Positions 46,026-53,971 of a stretch of 64,000 bases of DNA are shown one piece after another. The DNA is taken from assembly GCA_024707405.1 (NCBI GenBank), contig JANPZU010000001.1, positions 186,001 through 250,000 of the forward strand, written 5' to 3'. Every line of letters starts with the position of its first letter. The first letter of the stretch is position 1. A model generated the notes under the pieces. The model was not told the DNA's origin. It did not search any database and saw only the letters and a program-made list of their open reading frames with translations. Position numbers and translations under genes: made by a program. The stretch comes from Luteimonas sp. (GTDB lineage: Bacteria; Pseudomonadota; Gammaproteobacteria; Xanthomonadales; Xanthomonadaceae).

Positions 46026-48056
46026 CTATTCCGCATCCCGCTTCTGCAGGTAGTCCTTGTAGGCATCCAGGCTCAATGGCCTGCCGAGGAAACTCTCGAT
46101 CAGATCGTTGGCATCCCGCGAACCTCCCGGCTCGAGCACGAGCTGGCGATACAGGGTCGCCACCTCCTTGTCGCGGATGCCGGCCGCGCTGAAACGCGTG
46201 AACAAATCGAGCGCGATGGCCTTCGACCATACGTAGGTGTAGTAGATCGCCGAGTAGCCATCGAGATGCCCGAAGCTGGCGTAGGCATGCAACTCGTCGA
46301 TGGGCGGGAACGGCAGGTACTTCGCGGATTGTGCATCCGCCATTTCCTTCAGGTCGAAACCCGGCGGACGGTTGTAGTAGTTCAAGGAAATCGCCGCATA
46401 GGCCAACTGCTGCTTCTGCCCCAGGGCCGCCCCGAAATCCCGCCCGGCGTTCATGCGCTGCACCAGCGCCTGCGGAATCGGATTACCGGACTCGTCGGAC
46501 GCGAAGCGTTTCAGCGTGTCGTAATCCCACGCCCACTCCTCCAGCAGTTGCGACGGCGCCTCGATGAAATCCCATTGCAGGCTGCCCATCCACTGTGCCG
46601 CATACTGGGTGCGCCCCGAATACAGCATGTGGATGAGGTGGCCGAATTCATGCAGGAAAGTCACGACATCGCCATGCTCCATCGGCCCGTCCGCAGGGAA
46701 GTTGCAGACCAGTGAGGCATGCGCCACCTGTTGTCCGGCGACGCCGACGCGGATCGGGAACGCCGCCGCATGGTTGAACTTCCCTTCCCTCGGATGCATG
46801 TCGAGGTAGAAACGGCCGATCAACTGGCCACCGTCGTACAACTCCCACGCACTGACGCTTTCATGCCAGACCGGCGTGTCCCATGGCCGGATATCGGCAC
46901 CGAACAGATCGCCCATCAACTCGAAGATGCCTGCGCGTGCCTTGTCGTAGGTGAAATAGCGCCGCACCTCGGCCGCGTCCACGTCGTACTTCTGCTTGCG
47001 CAACAGGTTGTAGAAGTAGGCGTTGTCGTACAACTGCATCCGGTCGATGGCCGGATCGGCGTCCTTGGCGAAAGCATCCAGTTCCGCGAAGTCCGCATCG
47101 GCCCCCGCTTGCGCAGCCGCATCCGCATCCTCGATGAAGCGGGCCGCGTGCGATGAAGAACCGATCATCTTGTCGGAGATCACCAGGCTCGCGTAATCGG
47201 GATGGCCCAGCATCCGTGCCAGTTCGTAACGCTGTTGCAGCAAGCTTTCCAGCACTGTTTTGTTGGCCGGATACCCGCGGTTGAAGAGACCCAGCATCGC
47301 CTTGCGCCGGGTGTCTCGATGCTGCGCGAAACGCAGCACCGGGATCGTGTCCGGATAATCGTAGGTCAAATGGATCAGGCCATCGTCGCCGGGCTTGCGC
47401 GTGGCCAGCCAGTCCTCGGGCATGCCTGCGAGTTCTTCGGGCGCGAATGCCATGTCGCCCTTGTCGTCGCGGATGTTCTTGGCGAATGCCAGCCCGGTTT
47501 CGGTCGCCTGCTTCTGCAACTCGGCCACGCCTGCACGTGTGGCTTCGTCCAGATCCACGCCGGCCCGACGGTATGCCGCCAATTCCCTGTCGAGGGCAAA
47601 TCCGGTTTCGGCATCCAGCCCTCCGCGCGGGATCGCCGCCAACCGCTCGTAGATCGGCCGGGACAGGGAAACGTCGGTCGTGGCCTCGGACAGTCGCGCC
47701 ACGCAGGCCTGCGCGGCATCACGCACTTCCGCGACGACATGCGTGTCCGCCACGAGCTTCATTTCGCCATTGGCATCGCCAAGCAAGGCCACCAATGCGT
47801 CGTAAGCGACGAAGTCGTTTTCGATCGTCGCCGATCCCTGCCGTGACTCCAGCGCCGTGCGGGCAAGCGACCCAAGCGCCAGTCCTTCATTGCAGCGCAC
47901 CGACAACGCTTCCGCGCTGGCTGGCGTCAATTCGACTTCGGACAGGAAGGCACGGATCTGTCGACCGGGGAATTCCCCAGGTTCCTCCGCATGGACGGAA
48001 CCCGCGATGCATGTCGATGCCGCCAGGAGCAACCACCATGTCGCGACAACCTTCAT
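46026..48056 (-). CDS. Exported M3-family metallopeptidase (oligopeptidase)
   Basis: Encodes 676 residues. The signal peptide (MKVVATWWLLLAASTCIAGSVHA) precedes an M3 fold with HEFGH at about residues 469-473 (TFLHEFGHLIHMLYSG). It differs clearly from the Dcp-like enzyme at 489-2684 in the segment after the zinc motif (QWDFIEAPSQLLEEWAWD), which is the thimet-oligopeptidase-like branch. It should cleave short peptides in the periplasm. GAGGAGAGGGG precedes the ATG. It is convergent with the SDR gene with 15 bases between. Confidence 0.92.
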   Translation of the reverse strand: MKVVATWWLLLAASTCIAGSVHAEEPGEFPGRQIRAFLSEVELTPASAEALSVRCNEGLALGSLARTALESRQGSATIENDFVAYDALVALLGDANGEMKLVADTHVVAEVRDAAQACVARLSEATTDVSLSRPIYERLAAIPRGGLDAETGFALDRELAAYRRAGVDLDEATRAGVAELQKQATETGLAFAKNIRDDKGDMAFAPEELAGMPEDWLATRKPGDDGLIHLTYDYPDTIPVLRFAQHRDTRRKAMLGLFNRGYPANKTVLESLLQQRYELARMLGHPDYASLVISDKMIGSSSHAARFIEDADAAAQAGADADFAELDAFAKDADPAIDRMQLYDNAYFYNLLRKQKYDVDAAEVRRYFTYDKARAGIFELMGDLFGADIRPWDTPVWHESVSAWELYDGGQLIGRFYLDMHPREGKFNHAAAFPIRVGVAGQQVAHASLVCNFPADGPMEHGDVVTFLHEFGHLIHMLYSGRTQYAAQWMGSLQWDFIEAPSQLLEEWAWDYDTLKRFASDESGNPIPQALVQRMNAGRDFGAALGQKQQLAYAAISLNYYNRPPGFDLKEMADAQSAKYLPFPPIDELHAYASFGHLDGYSAIYYTYVWSKAIALDLFTRFSAAGIRDKEVATLYRQLVLEPGGSRDANDLIESFLGRPLSLDAYKDYLQKRDAE

Positions 48057-48183
48057 CTGCCCCTCTCCTCGCATCCCTGGAACGCCCGGAGCGGGCGTCT
48101 CCTGCTACCTACGCAGGAATCCCCGGGATGCGGCCTCGTGCAGGGCGCAGCCGACTGAGCCGCAAACACCAGCCGCGTCCTGC

Positions 48184-50034
48184 TCAGACGCCGGAAGCAC
48201 GCCCGCGGTCGTGGGCGCTGCCGGCCGTGTCCTCCTGGCGCGTCCGCATCGCACGGCCCGCGTCGTCATGCCCGATCGGGAACAAGGCCACGTTGTCGTC
48301 GTGGTCGGGCACGAACACGCTGGCACGGCCTCGGCCGGCGCGCTTGGCGACGTACATCGCACGATCCGAATCGGAGAACAGCCGCGTCAGGTCGTAACCC
48401 GACAGCACGCTGCAGGTGATGCCGAAACTCGCCGACAGCCCGAACCCGCCGCGTGGCACGGTATCGATGCGTTCGATCCCGGCCAGCACGTCCGCGGCGA
48501 CCTTCGCCGCCGCCGTCGCATCGCGGCCCGGCAACAACATCGCGAATTCCTCGCCGCCCATGCGCGCCAGGCAATCGGACGGCCCGCACAACTGCACGCT
48601 GGCCTCGGCCACCTGCTTGAGCGCCCAGTCGCCAGTGTCGTGCCCGAAACGATCGTTCACCTGCTTGAACAGATCCAGGTCGAACATCACGAGCGCAACG
48701 CGCTGACCGGATCGCTTGGCCTGTTCCAGCACGTGTTCGGCCCTGACCCCGAAGTGGTAGCGGTTGCTGATGCCGGTCAGCATGTCCACTTCGGCCATGC
48801 GCCGCAGCCGCATCTGCAATTTCTTGGTCTTGTATGCCCAATAACTGATCGACGCCAGCAATGCGACCAACAGCAACGCAAGCAGCAGCCAGGCCTGTGC
48901 ACGCTGTTCGGTGATGTTCTTCTGCAACTCCAGCAGTTCGTTGCGCTGGTTGAGCAATTCGATCTGCTGCGCCTGCTGCAAGGCCTGGTGGTGCACGACC
49001 TGGTAGGCCATCTCGCGCGACTTCATGTCGCTGAAATGCGCCTTGTCGGCTTCGGCGTACAGACGGTAGGCCGCCAAGGCACCGTGCGTGTCACCGCGGC
49101 GGTCGGCCAGTACGTGCGTGGTGAGGTAGGCCGAGACCAGCGGCTGCGAACTCGCCACCGGCGCGAGGATCTCGATCGCCTTGTCGGCATGGACTGCGGC
49201 CAGTGCATCGCGGCCCTCCGACAGGCGGAACTCGCCCAGCATCGAATGGAACTGGCCGATGATGACCGGATAACCGGTCGCCTCGACCTGCGGCATGAAG
49301 CGCTCGAGCACGCGGATCGCTTCGCGCGTCCTGCCTTGCGTATGCAACAGCCGCGCCAGGTAGGTGCGGGCGAACGCCGCCAGCATCGGTTCGCCCTGCG
49401 CATCGCACAGTTCGATCGCGCGCTCGGCATCACCGGTGCCGACCGCGGCACCCAGTCCCAGCCTTGCTTCGACCACCAGATCCTCCGCAAGGCAGCGGTT
49501 GCGCCCGTCGGGATCCTCGGCGAGCACCTGCAACGCGAACTCCTCGCCCAACGCGTACTCGTTGACCTGGTTGTAGACGATCGCGGCGGCCGCCATCCCG
49601 CGATGCCGGGCCACGGGGTCTGTCACGACGTCCTGCAGGGAACGCGTCACCTCGATCATCCGCAAGGCGTCCTCGAACTGCCGCGTGATCGCGTACGTGT
49701 TGGCCAGCATGAAGCTCGCCATGTGGCGCACGGCAGGATCGCCCTCCCCTTCGACGATGGACTTCAGCTCCCTGGCCGCTTCGATCGAGCGACCACTGCT
49801 GATCATGCGATGCGCATGGAGCAGTCGCGCCTTCGATCGCTGGCTTGCGCTTGCAGTCGCGATGCTGCCGTCGATCTGCTCCAGCAACTGGTCGAAACGT
49901 ACCGGATCGGCCGTCCGTGCCGCATCGGCTTCGGCCAGCAGGGTATCGAGTGGCACGGATGCCGCGACCTGCCACGCCGGAGCGAGGCAGAGCGCGAACG
50001 CAAGCATCATCGGCAATCGAAGGGAACGCGCCAT
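48184..50034 (-). CDS. TPR-domain diguanylate cyclase (GGDEF) downstream of the borosin-like pair
   Basis: Encodes 616 residues. A signal peptide is followed by ~350 residues of TPR-like helical repeats (periplasmic sensor), a membrane span (AWLLLALLLVALLASISYW), and a cytoplasmic GGDEF domain. The active motif is GGEEF at about residues 493-497, permitted for activity. The inhibition-site Arg is replaced (GPSD instead of RxxD), so product inhibition is probably weak or absent. It is the last gene of the minus-strand run that includes the N-methyltransferase-like and precursor-like genes, 27 bases after the precursor stop. Whether it is functionally linked is unknown. Confidence 0.92.
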   Translation of the reverse strand: MARSLRLPMMLAFALCLAPAWQVAASVPLDTLLAEADAARTADPVRFDQLLEQIDGSIATASASQRSKARLLHAHRMISSGRSIEAARELKSIVEGEGDPAVRHMASFMLANTYAITRQFEDALRMIEVTRSLQDVVTDPVARHRGMAAAAIVYNQVNEYALGEEFALQVLAEDPDGRNRCLAEDLVVEARLGLGAAVGTGDAERAIELCDAQGEPMLAAFARTYLARLLHTQGRTREAIRVLERFMPQVEATGYPVIIGQFHSMLGEFRLSEGRDALAAVHADKAIEILAPVASSQPLVSAYLTTHVLADRRGDTHGALAAYRLYAEADKAHFSDMKSREMAYQVVHHQALQQAQQIELLNQRNELLELQKNITEQRAQAWLLLALLLVALLASISYWAYKTKKLQMRLRRMAEVDMLTGISNRYHFGVRAEHVLEQAKRSGQRVALVMFDLDLFKQVNDRFGHDTGDWALKQVAEASVQLCGPSDCLARMGGEEFAMLLPGRDATAAAKVAADVLAGIERIDTVPRGGFGLSASFGITCSVLSGYDLTRLFSDSDRAMYVAKRAGRGRASVFVPDHDDNVALFPIGHDDAGRAMRTRQEDTAGSAHDRGRASGV

Positions 50035-50061
50035 GCGCCGTCTCCTCTTCGGCCCTGTCCG

Positions 50062-50367
50062 TCAGCCGGCCGGATCCGGCTTGGCGTCGTCGGCATCGCC
50101 GGCGCCATCATCGCCCGCGTCCGGATCGCCCAACGGATCAGGGGCATCGGTCGCCGGCTCGTCCTGCGCCGGCACCGCGATCAGGCAGACCATGGTGGCG
50201 CGCGCCTGCAACAGGCCCGCCAGTCGGGACGGATCGCGTGCGAGCAGCGCTTCGCGCTCGTCGCCTTCGACCTCCATCGCATCCAGCATCTCGGTGAAAC
50301 CGGAGGATTCCAGCACGTGCGCGGGCGCACGACCCAAGGATTCAAGCAATCGGATGGCATCCGACAT
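50062..50367 (-). CDS. Candidate split-borosin precursor peptide (SonA-like)
   Basis: Encodes 101 residues. Residues 1-55 are helical (MSDAIRLLESLGRAP ... DEREALLARDPSRLAGLLQ) with the layout of the borosin-binding domain of SonA, which docks on the N-methyltransferase. Residues 57-68 (ATMVCLIAVPAQ) form a short, beta-branched hydrophobic stretch at the position where SonA carries its N-methylated core. Unlike SonA, a 33-residue Asp/Pro/Gly/Ala tail follows. GGGGGAG lies 8 bases before the ATG, and the gene starts 38 bases after the methyltransferase gene. Similarity to SonA is by remembered pattern, not by alignment; alternatively it is an unrelated small acidic protein. Confidence 0.72.
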   Translation of the reverse strand: MSDAIRLLESLGRAPAHVLESSGFTEMLDAMEVEGDEREALLARDPSRLAGLLQARATMVCLIAVPAQDEPATDAPDPLGDPDAGDDGAGDADDAKPDPAG

Positions 50368-50405
50368 TCGGCGACTCCCCCTGTGTGGTTACAACGAACA
50401 TCCAA

Positions 50406-51203
50406 TCACGACGCGACCGGTGCCACGCCTTGTTCCAGCCTTGCCAACCGTTCCAGCATGCGTTCGTCGCGACGCATCGGTTCGGCGGGCGGGACGACCA
50501 GGGTCGCCTGCATCCCCACGTCCCTCCCCACCAGCGACGCGAGCGGCATACGATCGACCTTCGGCCCGCTGATCGGGAGCGTAGCAGCTTCGTAGAGCAC
50601 AATCGAATGATCGGCCGGGTAGTCTTCACGCAGGCGCTCGACCAGCAGCGCCCGATGCCCGCTGCCGGTGCTGAATCGGCGGGTCGAGCGGTCGCCCACC
50701 ACGCCAACCTGCCACAGCACGAGGTAGGCCGACGGATCGATGCGCCGACGGTAGAGCATGAACTGGCTGGCCTCGTAGTGCTGGCACCCATAGGTGCCGG
50801 GATCGAAACCGAGGTCGGCGTACAGGCAATCCTCTGCCGAAATCCCCGGTTCCATGTGCGCGGGGAAACCCTCCTCGCGCGCCTGTGCGATGGCACGGTG
50901 AGGCACGGTCGCGAACACGCCCGGATGGCCATAGAACACCCCGCACACGTCGCGCCCTGCTCGCACCTCGGCCAGCATCGCCGCAACCATCTCGCGATAG
51001 GTCTCGTGCCGCGGCTTGCCCTCTCGATAGTACGGCTGCAGGCTGCGCACGTCGGCATGCATCTGCTGCACCCAGAGTTCGACCAAAGGGTCGGACACCG
51101 CCACGAACACGATGTCGGCCGATTCGATGTGGCTGCGTGCGCGAGGCGCGAGATGCGCACCCAGCAGCATCCCGAGGCCGACGCAGGCCAGGCTTCCGCC
51201 CAT
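50406..51203 (-). CDS. SonM-like alpha-N-methyltransferase (borosin, tetrapyrrole-methylase superfamily)
   Basis: Encodes 265 residues, one TP-methylase domain. It lacks the catalytic context of siroheme or cobalamin methylases but matches SonM of Shewanella oneidensis closely: VCGVFYGHPGVFATVPHRAI, the MEPGISAEDCLYADLG segment, and HYEASQFMLY. The residues used in backbone N-methylation by the OphMA/SonM group are at their places: Y58, R65, Y69 (RHETYREMV) and Y91 (YGHPGVF). SAM binds at the GVGLGMLLG-type start loop. AGGGGGAAGG lies just before the ATG. The precursor-like gene follows by 38 bases. Identification is from family pattern; a search against SonM would settle it. Confidence 0.85.
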   Translation of the reverse strand: MGGSLACVGLGMLLGAHLAPRARSHIESADIVFVAVSDPLVELWVQQMHADVRSLQPYYREGKPRHETYREMVAAMLAEVRAGRDVCGVFYGHPGVFATVPHRAIAQAREEGFPAHMEPGISAEDCLYADLGFDPGTYGCQHYEASQFMLYRRRIDPSAYLVLWQVGVVGDRSTRRFSTGSGHRALLVERLREDYPADHSIVLYEAATLPISGPKVDRMPLASLVGRDVGMQATLVVPPAEPMRRDERMLERLARLEQGVAPVAS

Positions 51204-51245
51204 TCACCTTCCCCCTGATCGTGCCGTCATGGCACCGGCGGCGGA

Positions 51246-51884
51246 TCATGGCACATGGGTCTGCGCCACCGGCATCGCGGCAGGCCAATCGTCGCGCACG
51301 GAAGACCAGTGCAGCCAGCCGTCCGATCCAGATTCGGGGCTGAAGCGCATGCGCCGCATCAGCCCCGTTGCCGCCGCGTTTGCTGCGACGTGGCGCGTCC
51401 ACAGGCGATGCGGTGCATGACGGCGCGACAACTGGCCCTGCAACGCGGTGATGGCCTCGCTCGCATGGCCCCGGCCCTGTGCATCCGGGCGCAGCACCAA
51501 TCCGAGTTCGGCCGATGCACGACCTGCATCCGGCAACAGCGCCATCATGCCCACCGCTTCACGCGCACCGTGTGGCCGCAACGTCCAATACAAGGCTGCA
51601 GGCGGCACTTGCAACATCCCGCGGAGTACGCGTTGGAACGCCGTGGCCGCTTGCACCGGTACCAACGGCGCACCGACATGCCGCATCACTTCGGCATCGG
51701 AGTACAAGGAAACGTACAACGCTTCGTCATCGCCATGCAGCGGGCGGATCTGCAGCCCGGGCGTGTCGAACGCGAAGATCGTCCAAGCCTCGCTGGCCGT
51801 CGTTGAAAGGGTGTCGCGATCCTCTTCCACGATGCGGTCACGCAGGTCGATGATGCAACGCACATCGTAACCCGGCGCTTGCAT
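51246..51884 (-). CDS. GNAT-family N-acetyltransferase at the borosin-like locus
   Basis: Encodes 212 residues. From about residue 38 on it is a RimJ/RimL-type GNAT: LQIRPLHGDDEALYVSLYSD, the acetyl-CoA loop LGLVLRPDAQGRGHASEAI and the AANAAATGLMRRMRF end motif. An N-terminal ~35-residue extension (MQAPGYDVRCIIDLRDRIVE) is not part of the domain. AGGCGAGG precedes the ATG, which starts 12 bases after the beta-helix gene stop. It could acetylate the processed peptide N-terminus or be unrelated; its place directly before the methyltransferase gene makes the first idea worth testing. Confidence 0.85.
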   Translation of the reverse strand: MQAPGYDVRCIIDLRDRIVEEDRDTLSTTASEAWTIFAFDTPGLQIRPLHGDDEALYVSLYSDAEVMRHVGAPLVPVQAATAFQRVLRGMLQVPPAALYWTLRPHGAREAVGMMALLPDAGRASAELGLVLRPDAQGRGHASEAITALQGQLSRRHAPHRLWTRHVAANAAATGLMRRMRFSPESGSDGWLHWSSVRDDWPAAMPVAQTHVP

Positions 51885-51895
51885 CGCCTCGCCTG

Positions 51896-53770
51896 TCAGG
51901 GATCGACGCTCCCCGCCGACACGGGCAACGCGCCCGGCAGGTGGTTCGCTCCGCGCCAGCCCAGCACCTGCAAGGCTTCCGCGGCTACCGGCACTTCGTC
52001 CACGCCGGCCGGAACATGCGCCAGTTCGAAGTTGCGCAGGTCGACGCTGCGGAACAGCGTGCCTTCGTATCCATCCAGCTCCACGCCGTTGGCTTCCATG
52101 CCGGTTCCCACGCGGAACGCCTGCAACGATGCGTACCCGGCCAGGCAGTCCTGGCCCCGCACGGGGCTCCAGGTCACCAGCGGTTCGCCGCCGCGACGCG
52201 CATGGACGTAGGCGTTGCGGTCGACCTTCGACGCCATCGGCCGCGTCAACGTGCCGCACAGCGCCGCAGGCTGGTCGAAGTGCAGCAGCGTCCTGCCGAA
52301 ACCTGCACTGGCAACCAGCAAGTTGCCTTTGAACACATGCCCCTCGCGCTCGTCGACATCCGGCCCCGTCGCCGGATGCCAACCGAAGTGGTCACCCTGC
52401 GCGCTGCGTTCGTCGCGGTCGAACATCACCGGGGAGTCGAGGAAGGTGTTGTGGTAGACGCGGGCAGCGGCACTGTTGAGCACGCGAATCCCCTGCCCGT
52501 TGTCGACGAACACGTTGCCTGCGACCAGTACACCTGTCGAGATCTCGAAGAAGAATCCGATCTGCGTGCCCTCGACATGGTTGTTGGCGAACACGCCATC
52601 GACATTGCCCACGTCGTACCAGACGCCATTGGAGTGCGGATGCTCGATGACCAGGTTGTCGCGCACCACCACGTCGTGCGACTGGTTGAAGATCTTCACG
52701 GCCGAGGCGTAGTAGCCGGTCAGTTGCTCGATGTTGTTCCGGCGCACGATGTTGCGCTCCAGCAGCGAGCCCGACGAACCGATCAGGTAGATGCCCTCGG
52801 TGCCGGTATCGCTGACCAGCGAATTGCGGATCACGAGATTGTCGCCGCGGAAATAACCGGCCACGCGCGAGGTGAAGCTGATCGTCACGTGCTCCAGCGT
52901 GGTGCCGACCACCTGCTTGCCGTGCTCGGAGCGTGGCGATACGCCCACAGGATCGTCGGTCGGCTCCTCGTTCGGCCCGGTCGAGGGTTTCCTGTCCTCG
53001 ATGTCGATGGCGCGGAAGGCGTACTGGGTGAAGGTGATGCCGCGGATCGTCGGCCCCTTGCCGTCGGACGCCTTGCCATGCACCTCGCGCGAAGGGCGGT
53101 GCAGCGCGATGTCGTGCGCGGTGATCTCGACCTGCCTGTCCGCCGGATCGATTCCGAGGTAGACATGGCCGCTGTCGTAATCGATGTAGTACGTGTCCTC
53201 GTCCAGCTCGCCTTCCCAACCGGCCGAGCGCAGCAACTTGCCATCGACGAACACCATGTCGTTGTTGAACCGGTGCAACGGCGTGCGCATGCCTTCGCGC
53301 TCCCGTCGCCACCAGGCCAATGGCTGCGCGGGGAACAGCGTTTCCCACTTCGTGCGCCAGACGCCATCGCGCAGCGCTTCCCATTCCGTCGCCAGCCGCG
53401 TGCCCTTCAATACGGGCGTCTCGTCGAGGTAAGGCTGCAGGGTGATGCCCTGGTTGAGCTGCAGGCTGCCGGTTCGATAAGTGCCGCCACGCAGCACGAT
53501 GGCATCGCCGGTGACCACGCGCGCAATCGCGGATTCGATCGTCGTCGGCTTCGCCAGCACCGTGCCCGCGGACTCGGCCACGCCATCCGGCGCAACGTAG
53601 TACACGGTACCCGACGTCGGCACGGCATAGGACTGCGGGATCGGCCCGTACGGGCCGCCCGATGGCTGGGCCGCGAGCGGTGCAGTGATGAGCAGGCACA
53701 AGGCGAATACGCCAAGCCAGTGCAGGCATGCACGACGATGCGCCATGTGCGCGACAGGTGGATTCGGCAT
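51896..53770 (-). CDS. Exported right-handed parallel beta-helix protein (pectate-lyase-like)
   Basis: Encodes 624 residues. The signal peptide (through LAAQ) is followed by an N-terminal DUF1565-like segment (YYVAPDGVAESAGTVLAKP) and then ~12 coils of a beta-helix, visible as repeated NxxV/ISxN/D motifs (DNLVIRNSLVSDTGTEGIYL, NHVEGTQIGFFFEIS). Such proteins are polysaccharide lyases or hydrolases; the substrate is unknown. GGGAGGGAA precedes the ATG. A LacI-type palindrome lies 54 bases upstream, so the gene is probably sugar-regulated. Confidence 0.86.
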   Translation of the reverse strand: MPNPPVAHMAHRRACLHWLGVFALCLLITAPLAAQPSGGPYGPIPQSYAVPTSGTVYYVAPDGVAESAGTVLAKPTTIESAIARVVTGDAIVLRGGTYRTGSLQLNQGITLQPYLDETPVLKGTRLATEWEALRDGVWRTKWETLFPAQPLAWWRREREGMRTPLHRFNNDMVFVDGKLLRSAGWEGELDEDTYYIDYDSGHVYLGIDPADRQVEITAHDIALHRPSREVHGKASDGKGPTIRGITFTQYAFRAIDIEDRKPSTGPNEEPTDDPVGVSPRSEHGKQVVGTTLEHVTISFTSRVAGYFRGDNLVIRNSLVSDTGTEGIYLIGSSGSLLERNIVRRNNIEQLTGYYASAVKIFNQSHDVVVRDNLVIEHPHSNGVWYDVGNVDGVFANNHVEGTQIGFFFEISTGVLVAGNVFVDNGQGIRVLNSAAARVYHNTFLDSPVMFDRDERSAQGDHFGWHPATGPDVDEREGHVFKGNLLVASAGFGRTLLHFDQPAALCGTLTRPMASKVDRNAYVHARRGGEPLVTWSPVRGQDCLAGYASLQAFRVGTGMEANGVELDGYEGTLFRSVDLRNFELAHVPAGVDEVPVAAEALQVLGWRGANHLPGALPVSAGSVDP

Positions 53771-53823
53771 GCATTCCCTCCCGAGGATGGCCGGAGTCTG
53801 GTTCCGGGGCCTGGGCCACGGAA

Positions 53824-53837
53824 TGTTAGCGCTATCA
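53824..53837. promoter_or_regulatory. Candidate LacI-family operator
   Basis: TGTTAGCGCTATCA, a 14-base palindrome with one mismatch, centred on GC. It resembles TGTTAGCGCTAACA, the operator type of LacI-family sugar regulators in xanthomonads. It lies between the divergent beta-helix and MHS transporter genes and could control both. The regulator gene is not in the window. Confidence 0.55.
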
Positions 53838-53937
53838 CAGGGTAGCACCATGCCATGCGCGAAGCGACCCGCAGGTCACGGCGCGCAGACGAAGTCCGTT
53901 GGCGTCGTGCAGCGACAGTCGACGCGATGTCCACGCC

Positions 53938-53943
53938 TATACT
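53938..53943 (+). promoter_or_regulatory. -10-like element of the MHS transporter gene
   Basis: TATACT, 29 bases before the chosen ATG (53972). If real, the upstream in-frame ATG at 53927 would not be transcribed, which supports the later start. Confidence 0.35.
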
Positions 53944-53971
53944 CGGCCATCGCATTCGACAGGCACCACGC

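Noticed and set aside
50406..51203. Reading the methylase as a siroheme or cobalamin biosynthesis enzyme
   Set aside because: No precorrin/cobalamin neighbours, shorter length than CysG/CobA, and motifs YGHPGVF, MEPGISAED and EASQFMLY fit SonM-type proteins instead.
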